Assembly (NCBI GenBank): GCA_002729525.1
Contig: PBYI01000015.1
Coordinates: forward strand, 84,533 to 148,532
Origin: Nocardioides sp.
GTDB lineage: Bacteria; Actinomycetota; Actinomycetes; Propionibacteriales; Nocardioidaceae
Length of the DNA: 64,000 nucleotides
Direction: 5' to 3'
Positions 57,242 through 64,000 of the stretch are shown piece by piece (position 1 is the stretch's first letter; every line of letters starts with the position of its first letter). The position numbers were made by a program, and so were the translations under genes. The notes beneath the pieces were generated by a model that had not been told where the DNA came from, searched no databases, and saw only the letters and a list, made by a program, of their open reading frames with translations.

Positions 57242-59410
57242 GTGCTCGCAGCACACCGCGCACGCCCGGCGTCCGTCCTGGCCGCCGTCGTCACCACGGT
57301 CGTCACCACCGCCGTCGCCGTGGGCGGCCTCGCCGTCCTCACCGTGTCGGCCGCCGCGCCGGCGAGCGCGGCCGATCCCGGCCCGACCGCGATCGCGGTC
57401 GGGCCCGACGGCACCACCTGGGTCGGCACCGCCGCGGGCGGCTCGCTGCAGCGGGTCGACGTCACCGGGGCGCTGCTGGCACCCGTCCCGCTCCCCCGCG
57501 CCGGCTCCGTCGACGGCCTGTACGTCGAGCAGGACACCGTCCGCGTGTGGGTCTCCTACGGCGGGGGCGCCTCGCTCATCGACGCCTCCGGCACCGAGCT
57601 CGGCTGGATCGACGCCTCCGGGTCGGCGACGTGTCCGACCACCGGCGCGCGCGACCCGGGAACCTACGGCGGCGTCGTCGCGACGGCCGACCGGATCGTG
57701 CTCACCCACCGCTGCGGCGACGGCATCGGGCTCAACACCTACGCGCGCAGCGACCTCACCGCGCGCGGCGGGGCGTCGGCGTACGGCTGCCCGACCTGCC
57801 GGTTCGGCCAGATCGCCTTCTCCCCGCGCGCCACGACCCAGACCCCGCAGGGTGCCTACTACGTGACCGTCCCGGACGCCGCCGAGGTGCAGGTCTGGTC
57901 GGGCTTCGACAACGTGCACGGCACGCCGGTGCGCACGATCGACGTGCAGGCGCACGGTGGCGGGGTCACGCCGCGCCCGACCGGCGTGGCCGTTGACGAC
58001 GAGGGCACGACGTTCGTCACCGACTCCGCCAACCACGTCGTCTACGTCTACGACGCCGACGGCACCTACAGCCGCTACATCGGCAACCCGCCCGACCCCG
58101 ACACCGGGTCGGACTTCGGGTTCGACACCCCGGTCGCGATCTCGCAGTACCCGCGCACCGGCTCCATCAGCCAGCTGCGCGGCAACCTGCTGATCGCCGA
58201 CCGCGGCAGCAACCGCGTCGTACGCCGCGACACCTACACGTGGCTGTTCTGGAACGCCCCGCTCGACGGCTCCTCGCCGCCGCCGTCCGGGCCGCCGGTC
58301 AACACCACCAAGCCGTCGATCAGCGGCACCCCGGCCGTCGGGCAGACCCTCACCTGCGACCCCGGCGCCTGGGCCGGCTCGCCGACGAGCTTCCTGCACG
58401 GCTGGAACCGCGACTTCTCCTACGTCCCGGGCGAGAACGCCACGACGTACGTCGTGCGGCCGGGCGACGCGGGCCGCAAGATCGAGTGCTTCGTCCAGGG
58501 CGTCAACGACCAGGGCACCAGCGACTACGCCGTCAGCGCCCCGGTGACGATCTCGGCCACCCCGCCGCCTCCGTCCGCGCCGGTCAACACGATCCGCCCG
58601 ACGATCGCCGGCACCCCGCAGGTCGGCGAGACGCTCACCTGCGGCGACGGCCAGTGGTCGGGCTCGCCGGCGCCGACGTACTCCCGGCAGTGGCAGCGAT
58701 CGGGGACCGCGCTGCCCGGCGCGACCTCGTCGGCGTACGTCGTGACCGGTGACGACGTGGGGCTGCCGCTGACGTGCCGGGTGACGGCGACCAACAGCGC
58801 CGGGTCGGCCACGGCGTCGTCGGTGGCGGTGACGCCGACCGACGGTCCGGTGACGACGCCGTGCTCGGGCCGCCCGGGCGTGAGCATCGACGCCGGCGCG
58901 GTGTGGACGACGTCCGCGGCGGTGACCCTGACCGTGCGGCCGCCGGCGGGCGCGACCCAGGTGGTGCTGAGCAACGACGGCGGGTTCGACGACGCCGACG
59001 TGCGCCCGGTGGCGGCCGACTGCCGCTACCCGTGGACGCTGCGGGTCGGCGGCGGCACGGCCACCAAGCACGTCTACGCCCGGTTCGTGGGCGGCGGCGT
59101 CGACGAGGTCGCGACCCTGTCCGACGACGTGGTGCTCGACGCCGCGGCGCCGGCGCTGCGGCGTCCGGTCGCCAGGCCCGTCGCCCGCAAGCAGTCGGCC
59201 CGCCCGGTCTACCGGGTCAGGCTCGCCGCCCGGGACGCCGTGTCCGGGGTGCAGAAGGCACGCTTCGCCGCGCACCGCGGCGGGCAGGGCCGGGTGCTGC
59301 GGGCCAAGGCGGCCTACCGCACCCGCACGCCCGGCGCGTTCCGCTGGGTGCAGGTCACCGACCGGGCGGGTAGCACCTCGGCGTGGAAGCGGGCCCGGAT
59401 CAAGCGGTGA
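57242..59410 (+). CDS. Secreted protein with NHL-like propeller and two Ig-like repeats
   Basis: A 722-residue protein from GTG 57242 with GGGGGAG about six bases upstream. The signal peptide ends near PASAADP (residue 45). Residues 50-340 look like an NHL/SMP-30 type propeller (TAIAVGPDGTTWVGTAAGGSL, TGVAVDDEGTTFVTDSANHV). Two A1-type Ig-like repeats follow, each with PSISGTPAVGQTLTCDPGAW-like opening (about 350-440 and 450-540), then a C-terminal region ending in basic KRARIKR. Such proteins are extracellular and probably adhesive. No enzyme motif is seen. Confidence 0.82.
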   Translation: MLAAHRARPASVLAAVVTTVVTTAVAVGGLAVLTVSAAAPASAADPGPTAIAVGPDGTTWVGTAAGGSLQRVDVTGALLAPVPLPRAGSVDGLYVEQDTVRVWVSYGGGASLIDASGTELGWIDASGSATCPTTGARDPGTYGGVVATADRIVLTHRCGDGIGLNTYARSDLTARGGASAYGCPTCRFGQIAFSPRATTQTPQGAYYVTVPDAAEVQVWSGFDNVHGTPVRTIDVQAHGGGVTPRPTGVAVDDEGTTFVTDSANHVVYVYDADGTYSRYIGNPPDPDTGSDFGFDTPVAISQYPRTGSISQLRGNLLIADRGSNRVVRRDTYTWLFWNAPLDGSSPPPSGPPVNTTKPSISGTPAVGQTLTCDPGAWAGSPTSFLHGWNRDFSYVPGENATTYVVRPGDAGRKIECFVQGVNDQGTSDYAVSAPVTISATPPPPSAPVNTIRPTIAGTPQVGETLTCGDGQWSGSPAPTYSRQWQRSGTALPGATSSAYVVTGDDVGLPLTCRVTATNSAGSATASSVAVTPTDGPVTTPCSGRPGVSIDAGAVWTTSAAVTLTVRPPAGATQVVLSNDGGFDDADVRPVAADCRYPWTLRVGGGTATKHVYARFVGGGVDEVATLSDDVVLDAAAPALRRPVARPVARKQSARPVYRVRLAARDAVSGVQKARFAAHRGGQGRVLRAKAAYRTRTPGAFRWVQVTDRAGSTSAWKRARIKR

Positions 59411-59437
59411 GCGCGGACACCGGTCGGGCCGGTCGGG

Positions 59438-60400
59438 TCAGCGGATCGTCACCTGACGGTTGGCCAGGCCCGACCGGGCCGCCCGCTCCTCGGGGGTGAG
59501 ATCGGAGTCGTCGGCGAGGGCGGCGTCCAGGCGCTGCTTGAATGCCGCGGCCGGCTCCTCGAGCGCCTCCGCGCCGGTGCCGACGGGCAGGTCCCAGACC
59601 GGCGCGAGCAGGCCGTGCGCGCGGAACATGCCGACGAACCGCGAGCCCTCGACGAGCACGTCGTCCTCGGCCACGTGCAGCCGCGCGAGGGCGGTGAGCA
59701 GGGCGTCCTCGGGCTCGGGCATCACCCAGCGCAGGTGCTCCTTGCTGGTGACGTCGGTCCAGTACGCCGCCTCGACCGAGGTGAGGCGGGCGGTCGGGGC
59801 GGCGGCGTCCTGGGCGGCCTGGAGCGCGTCGGCGAAGGCCTCCTGCTGCTCCTCGTCGACGTCGGAGACCCAGAAGCCGAAGCCGTCGTGGACGGTCACG
59901 TCGAGGGAGTCGTTGGTGACGAGGTCCTGCAGGCGGGGGCCGGCGCCGGGCGAGGAGGTGAGGCCGACGACCCCGACGTCCTCGGCGTCGGCGCGGGCGA
60001 GCGCGTCGAGCAGCACGGCGGCCATCTCGCGCGACGGGTCGCCGAAGCTGTGCTGCACCTGCAGGCCGAGCCACACGTCGCCGCTGTCGCGCACCATGCC
60101 GGGTGCGGCGGCCGGGAGCAGGGTGCCGAGCAGGACGGTGCGGTCGGTGTCCTTGATGGTCAGCGGCACGGTCGCGGCGGGCACGAGCTCGCGCAGCGCG
60201 ACCAGGTCGCACTCGCCGGGCAGGCCCTCGAACGGGCGTCGCACGTAGAGGTCGGCGGCGCCGCCCGGGGCGCCGTGGCAGGCTTTGTAGCGCTTGCCGG
60301 AGCCGCAGGGGCAGGGCTGGCGGGGGCCGACCGCGCCCTCGGTGGTCGCGGTGCCGGACTGCGCCTGCGCGCGCTGCTTGGTGCGGGACTTCTTCGCCAT
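59438..60400 (-). CDS. SEC-C motif protein, DUF5926
   Basis: A 320-residue protein beginning MAKKSRTKQRAQAQ, a basic leader. It then has a SEC-C zinc motif CPCGSGKRYKACHG near residues 30-43 and the DUF5926 body (YVRRPFEGLPGECDLVALRELVPAA ...). It is an actinobacterial family, probably cytosolic and possibly associated with protein quality control or secretion, with no known reaction. It is followed downstream by nothing on its strand but faces the secreted protein gene. Confidence 0.87.
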   Translation of the reverse strand: MAKKSRTKQRAQAQSGTATTEGAVGPRQPCPCGSGKRYKACHGAPGGAADLYVRRPFEGLPGECDLVALRELVPAATVPLTIKDTDRTVLLGTLLPAAAPGMVRDSGDVWLGLQVQHSFGDPSREMAAVLLDALARADAEDVGVVGLTSSPGAGPRLQDLVTNDSLDVTVHDGFGFWVSDVDEEQQEAFADALQAAQDAAAPTARLTSVEAAYWTDVTSKEHLRWVMPEPEDALLTALARLHVAEDDVLVEGSRFVGMFRAHGLLAPVWDLPVGTGAEALEEPAAAFKQRLDAALADDSDLTPEERAARSGLANRQVTIR

Positions 60401-60451
60401 GGGCCCGAACCTATGCGACGCCGGGGCGCCCGTCGTACGCCGTCCCGCCTG

Positions 60452-61255
60452 TCAGCGGCCCAGCGCGTCGAGCATGTACGCCGGACGGTCGGTGATGATC
60501 GCCTCGACGCCGAGCTCCTGGCACATCTGGAGGTCGGCGAGGGTGTTGACCGTCCAGCAGTGCATGGTGTGCCCGCTGGCGGCCATCCGGCGGGCCAGCT
60601 TGGGGTGCTCGGCGAGCAGCTCGTTGCCGGGGCCGATGAGCCAGTCGTCGCCGATGACCCGGCGCAGCAGCTGCCAGTACTGCGGCTTGTCGATGAGCTG
60701 CACGAGCCGCACCCCGGGAGCGGTGCGCTCGACGCGCTGGAGGGCGGTGAAGGAGAAGCTCATCACCCGCACCGGCGAGCCCTCCTTGTCCCAGCCGAAG
60801 TCCTGCAGCATCTCGACGAGGCGCTTCTCGACGAGGCCCCCGAACCGGGTCGGGTGCTTGGTCTCGATGGCGACCTCGACGCGGCGGTCGTAGTCGGCGG
60901 CGGCCTCCAGGAGCTTGCGGAGGGTGAGCACGCCGATCTCGTCGGTGTCGGGCCGCTCGTCGTCGAGCTCGGCCCAGGGGTTCTTCCAGGAGTGGAAGTC
61001 GAGCTCGTTGAGCTCGGCGAGGTCCATGGTCGAGACGAGGTTCTTGTTGGCCGCGGTGCGCCGCAGGGTGCGGTCGTGCACGCAGACGAGGTGCCCGTCG
61101 GCGGTCAGTCGTACGTCGCACTCCAGGCCGTCCGCGCCCGCCTCGAGCGCGGCGACGTACGCCGCCAGCGTGTGCTCGGCGTGCTCGTGACTGGCCCCGC
61201 GGTGCGCGACGACCTTGGGTTGCGGCTGCGGCCTGATCTGCGGCGCCGACATCAT
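60452..61255 (-). CDS. Glycerophosphodiester phosphodiesterase
   Basis: A 267-residue GDPD. It has VVAHRGASHEHAEHTLAAY (catalytic His), LECDVRLTADGHLVCVHD (Glu, Asp and second His) and VAIETKH (metal Glu), with the TIM-barrel ending VEAIITDRPAYML. It splits glycerophosphodiesters to glycerol-3-phosphate and an alcohol. The usual EN in the first motif reads EH here. The ATG at 61255 follows GGAGG by five bases; ATG 61252 is equally possible. Confidence 0.9.
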   Translation of the reverse strand: MMSAPQIRPQPQPKVVAHRGASHEHAEHTLAAYVAALEAGADGLECDVRLTADGHLVCVHDRTLRRTAANKNLVSTMDLAELNELDFHSWKNPWAELDDERPDTDEIGVLTLRKLLEAAADYDRRVEVAIETKHPTRFGGLVEKRLVEMLQDFGWDKEGSPVRVMSFSFTALQRVERTAPGVRLVQLIDKPQYWQLLRRVIGDDWLIGPGNELLAEHPKLARRMAASGHTMHCWTVNTLADLQMCQELGVEAIITDRPAYMLDALGR

Positions 61256-61374
61256 CCAGCCCTCCCGGCCGCCCTCGCGGCCGCTCCCGTGCACGTGGTG
61301 GGGACATCCTGCCCGACCCACCCGTGGGGGTGGGAGTCCCGGTGCTGCGGCTCACATGCCGGGCGGCCGCGCGG

Positions 61375-62592
61375 TCAGGTCTGGTCGCGCAGGTAGCGCC
61401 CGAAGTGCGGCACGGTGAAGGCGATGCGGCCGCGCTCGCCGGAGTAGACGAGGCCCTTCTTCAGCAGCGCGTCGCGGGCGGGCGAGAGGGCCTGCGGGGT
61501 GCGGCCGAGGACGGCGGCGACGTCGGCGGTGGCGACCGCGCCGACCGGGTCGCGGCTGTCGTCGCCGGTGCGCTCGGCCTCGGCGACCGCGGCGTCGGCC
61601 ATCGCGCAGAGGTAGTCGCGCTCCCCGGGCGTGGCCCGCTCGAAGCGGGAGCCGAAGAACCCGACGGCCAGCTCGCGCTCTGCCTCGGGTGCGGCGACGG
61701 CGACGTCCTCGCCGGTGATGGGGCTGCCGGGGGCGAGGTCCCAGACGGCCTTGCCGTAGGCCTGGATGAAGTAGGGGTAGCCGCCGGTGACGTCGTACAT
61801 CGCGTCGAGGGCGTCGTCGGTGAACTCCGCGTCCTCCTCGGCGGCGGGGGCGCTGAGGGCGCGGTCGGCCTCGGGGCGCCCGAGCCGGTCGATGCGCTGG
61901 TAGGAGAAGAGCCGCTCGGAGTAGGACTTGCTGGCGCTCAGCACCGCCGGGAGGTGCGGGAGGCCGGCACCGACGACGATGACCGGGAGGCTCGCCTGGC
62001 TGATCTCGTGGCAGGCGGCGCAGAGCGCGGAGACGTCCTCGGGGCCGAGGTCCTGCATCTCGTCGATGAAGACGGCCAGCCCCTTGCCGGCGTCGGCCGC
62101 GAGCCCGCCGAGGTCGGTGAGCAGCTCGACGAGGTCGATCTCGATGTCGCCGGAGTCGGCCCGGCCGCGCACGGCCGGCGCGGTGATGCCGGGGCTCCAG
62201 CGGTCCTTGAGCTTGGCGTTGCTCCCCGCGGCCCGTTCGGCGAACGCCCGCAGCACGCCGAGGCCGTGCTCGACCTCCTCGCCGCGCCCGTGCCCGAGCT
62301 CGCGGACAGCCTGGTGCAGCGCGCTCGACAGCGGCCGCCGCAACGGCTGGTCGGGCCGGGCCTCCAGCTTGCCGGTGCCCCACCCCTGTCGTACGGCGGC
62401 GCTGCGCAGCGCGTTGAGGAGCACCGTCTTGCCGACGCCGCGCAGCCCGGTCAGCACCAGCGACCGCTCCGGGCGTCCGCGGGCGACCCGCTGGAGGACG
62501 ACGTCGAACGCGGTCAGCTGGTCGTCGCGGCCGGCGAGCTCGGGCGGGCGCTGGCCGGCGCCGGGGGCGTAGGGGTTGCGGATGGGGTCCAC
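61375..62592 (-). CDS. AAA ATPase with C-terminal winged helix
   Basis: A 405-residue P-loop ATPase from GTG 62592. It shows FAGRD-like ELAGRDDQL, Walker A LTGLRGVGKTVLL near residue 48, Walker B LAVFIDEMQDL near 170, and a sensor-like IVVGAGLPHLP. A helical lid (YDVTGGYPYFIQAYGKAVW) is followed by a C-terminal winged helix (VAAVLGRTPQALSPARDALLKKGLV). This is the Orc1/Cdc6-like or STAND-related archaeal-type ATPase common in actinobacterial genomes, of unknown role. It is the last core-like gene before the acquired segment. Confidence 0.85.
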   Translation of the reverse strand: MDPIRNPYAPGAGQRPPELAGRDDQLTAFDVVLQRVARGRPERSLVLTGLRGVGKTVLLNALRSAAVRQGWGTGKLEARPDQPLRRPLSSALHQAVRELGHGRGEEVEHGLGVLRAFAERAAGSNAKLKDRWSPGITAPAVRGRADSGDIEIDLVELLTDLGGLAADAGKGLAVFIDEMQDLGPEDVSALCAACHEISQASLPVIVVGAGLPHLPAVLSASKSYSERLFSYQRIDRLGRPEADRALSAPAAEEDAEFTDDALDAMYDVTGGYPYFIQAYGKAVWDLAPGSPITGEDVAVAAPEAERELAVGFFGSRFERATPGERDYLCAMADAAVAEAERTGDDSRDPVGAVATADVAAVLGRTPQALSPARDALLKKGLVYSGERGRIAFTVPHFGRYLRDQT

Positions 62593-62631
62593 GATGCGAC
62601 GGTATCCGGGTGTCTAGGGCTCAGGGCATAG

Positions 62632-62943
62632 ACACGCAGACGGGGGCAGGTCTCCAACACCTCGGTCGCGCGGGCGTGGCGGGCCTACGGGATCAAGCCG
62701 TGGAAGGCCGAGTCGTTCCGGTTCTCCACCGACCCCGAGCTGGTCGGCAAGGTCACCGACATCTGCGGGCTCTACCTCGGTACCAACGCGGACGTGCCGG
62801 CGAACGCGATCGTGTTCAGCGTCGACGAGAAGTCTCAGATCCAGGCCCTGGACCGCACGGTGCCGATCTTGCCGATGCAGGAAGGTCGCATCGAGCGCCG
62901 CTCGCATAACTACTACCGCCACGGCACAAGTCCGCACCACTAG
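62632..62943 (+). pseudogene. IS630-family transposase remnant
   Basis: An open frame with no start (a TAG lies immediately upstream at 62629) encodes about 103 residues of an IS630 transposase. It contains SNTSVARAWRAYGIKPWK from the HTH region, then IVFSVDEKSQIQALDRT with the first catalytic aspartate, ERRSHNYYRHGT and a premature TAG at 62941. The N-terminal third and the C-terminal part with the other two catalytic acidic residues are missing. No terminal inverted repeats are recognised. It marks the boundary between core chromosome and the acquired segment. Confidence 0.88.
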
Positions 62944-63071
62944 CCAAATATACCCCACAACCTCAGAGCCATCATTGTCAGCGCAGCAACCGAAAGTAAG
63001 AAAACTGTCAAGAAACGTGCGACTTTATCTACGGCTCATCGCCTCCAACAGTTCTTAGAATTCAACAGAAT
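62944..63071. other. AT-rich gene-free segment
   Basis: 128 bp with clearly lower GC than the rest of the window, between the transposase remnant and the small membrane protein. No gene or repeat is seen. Confidence 0.7.
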
Positions 63072-63230
63072 TTACTTCTTCAATACAACTATCAAAATAA
63101 CGCCTATGATCAGGATTCCCGAAATTATCGCAACCGTTACCCCTGTCAAGTGGGCGGGAACCGTGAATGTGACAATCATTGCAACCGCGACCAAGAGCAT
63201 AGTCAGAGCGACGCTTGTGGTTGATTTCAC
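63072..63230 (-). CDS. Small two-TM protein, candidate immunity protein for the RHS tip
   Basis: A 52-residue protein from GTG 63230, with AGGA five bases upstream. It is almost wholly two membrane helices (VALTMLLVAVAMIVTFTVP and GVTVAIISGILIIGVILIVVL) joined by AHLTG, ending in VVLKK. It begins 14 bp after the RHS-protein stop on the same strand, the classic place for an immunity gene in polymorphic toxin loci. Low GC and atypical codon use mark it as acquired. It could alternatively be an unrelated small membrane protein. Confidence 0.6.
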   Translation of the reverse strand: MKSTTSVALTMLLVAVAMIVTFTVPAHLTGVTVAIISGILIIGVILIVVLKK

Positions 63231-63244
63231 GTTGTTCCTAATCC

Positions 63245-64000
63245 CTAGAGGCCCGCTTCGTCGCCAACAGTCTTCGTGGTATAGCCGACCGCATTGCCAA
63301 CGTAGACTCCTATCAAACTGCATCCAACTGAGCCAACGCCCGTCGTGGCGGCAATGCAAACACTTGTGGTTGCACCTCCCACAATGAGACCAGTTACCGA
63401 GCCGATTATTGCTGCCGCATCTCCATCCGTCGCACCTTCGGCTATGCCAAGATAGGCTGCCGCCTCATCGGCAAATCCAATGGAGCAACTCCAACACCTG
63501 CCGCTGGAGTCGGTTTCGACTGTGGGACTCGCGCCAGCATATATGAATCTGTTCAGGCGTAAGGGCTGCTGCACCTGCCCCGCTTTGGGGTCAGGTTGTG
63601 TCCAGGTCACTAGTGAGGACGCGAAGAACCGAGTGCCGAACTTGATTAGACCGGTCGCTTGGTCAGTGTATCCGGAGACGTATCCGTAGGGGTTGTGGTC
63701 GGTGGTGGGGGCGGCGTTGTCGCTGTCGGTGGGTTCTTCGCTGTATTCGCTGGCGGTGCGGCCGGGGGCGGGGTCGGTCCAGGTGCGGATGGTCTGGCCG
63801 TAGGGCTCGTAGAGATGCCGGGTGGCCGGGGTGGGAGTGGTGGCGGTGGGAGGAGTGTCGGTGATGGTCGCGATCACGCTGTCCTGGTCGTCGGTGAGGT
63901 AGTAGGTCGCACCACTCAGCACGTCGGGGTCACCGGCGGTGTCGTCGAGCATCGCGACCAGCTTGCCCGCGGGGTCACGCACGAACCTCTCTGCATGCGC
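63245..64000 (-). CDS. RHS-repeat protein, C-terminal part (5' end outside window)
   Basis: The frame is open from the window edge for 251 residues. It contains YD/RHS material (YYLTDDQDSVIATITD, RHLYEPYGQTIRTW) and the RHS-associated core (NPYGYVSGYTDQATGLIKFGTRFF, then TWTQPDPKAG and NRFIYAGASP, ending TDSSGR). After the core, about 85 residues form a unique tail. It is cysteine-containing, and a Gly/Ala/Val-rich hydrophobic stretch (IIGSVTGLIVGGATTSV ... GVYVGNAVGYTTK) suggests membrane insertion. RHS proteins wrap and deliver such C-terminal toxins. GC falls sharply in the tail region, while the core part is closer to the rest of the window. Confidence 0.88.
   Translation of the reverse strand, partial: AHAERFVRDPAGKLVAMLDDTAGDPDVLSGATYYLTDDQDSVIATITDTPPTATTPTPATRHLYEPYGQTIRTWTDPAPGRTASEYSEEPTDSDNAAPTTDHNPYGYVSGYTDQATGLIKFGTRFFASSLVTWTQPDPKAGQVQQPLRLNRFIYAGASPTVETDSSGRCWSCSIGFADEAAAYLGIAEGATDGDAAAIIGSVTGLIVGGATTSVCIAATTGVGSVGCSLIGVYVGNAVGYTTKTVGDEAGL

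Overview
The window is very GC-rich, has tight gene packing, frequent GTG starts and many ATGA/GTGA stop-start overlaps. It carries the proteasome activator Bpa, a GTP-dependent PEP carboxykinase and DUF3054, DUF3556, DUF4446 and DUF5926 proteins. Together these point to a chromosomal segment of a high-GC actinobacterium, most likely Nocardioides or a close relative (inference; no 16S rRNA is in the window).

Bases 1-26800 are a catabolic island. On the minus strand lie a branched-chain-amino-acid-type ABC uptake system (livH partial, livF, livG), a Rieske oxygenase alpha subunit with an alpha/beta-hydrolase-fold protein, an acyl/aryl-CoA ligase with an IclR regulator, and the oxygenase beta subunit with an SDR. 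A second minus-strand operon (13900-9751) holds paired MaoC-type hydratase subunits, paired acyl-CoA dehydrogenases and a quinone oxidoreductase. Plus-strand genes encode an alcohol dehydrogenase, enoyl-CoA hydratase, a double-domain and a single-domain CaiB/BaiF CoA-transferase, an MFS transporter, a phosphotransferase (frameshifted), a KstD/fumarate-reductase-type flavoprotein, an SDR, and the lower meta-cleavage trio 2-hydroxypentadienoate hydratase, acylating acetaldehyde dehydrogenase and 4-hydroxy-2-oxovalerate aldolase. A 17-bp palindrome, GTTCCG-N5-CGGAAC, recurs in the control regions of these operons and ties them to the IclR protein. The plan is CoA activation, ring hydroxylation, beta-oxidation-like steps and final conversion to pyruvate plus acetyl-CoA. 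The substrate cannot be read from the sequence, and no ring-cleavage dioxygenase or oxygenase reductase is in view.

Bases 26800-44200 hold smaller units: a FAD amine-oxidase-fold oxidoreductase with a DUF3556 membrane protein opposite a PucR-type regulator; tRNA-Arg, two tRNA-Ser; a secreted propeller-like protein; pckG; a LuxR-HTH regulator convergent with a tiny secreted two-cysteine peptide; a biotinyl-domain protein; a membrane protein; a nitrilase-family amidohydrolase; MobA; a quinone oxidoreductase; and an array of three 83-bp hairpin repeats.

Bases 44200-62600 are mostly core chromosome: bpa, serS with HAD phosphatase and GNAT, a PAP2-diacylglycerol-kinase fusion, an EmrB/QacA exporter opposite a tandem MarR regulator, arginine deiminase followed by a cNMP-binding protein and an Rv1264-like adenylyl cyclase, a secreted Ig-like protein, a SEC-C protein, GDPD and an AAA ATPase. 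Bases 62630-64000 are an acquired, AT-richer end: an IS630 transposase remnant, then a two-TM small protein next to the C-terminal end of an RHS-repeat protein, arranged like a polymorphic toxin tip with an immunity gene.
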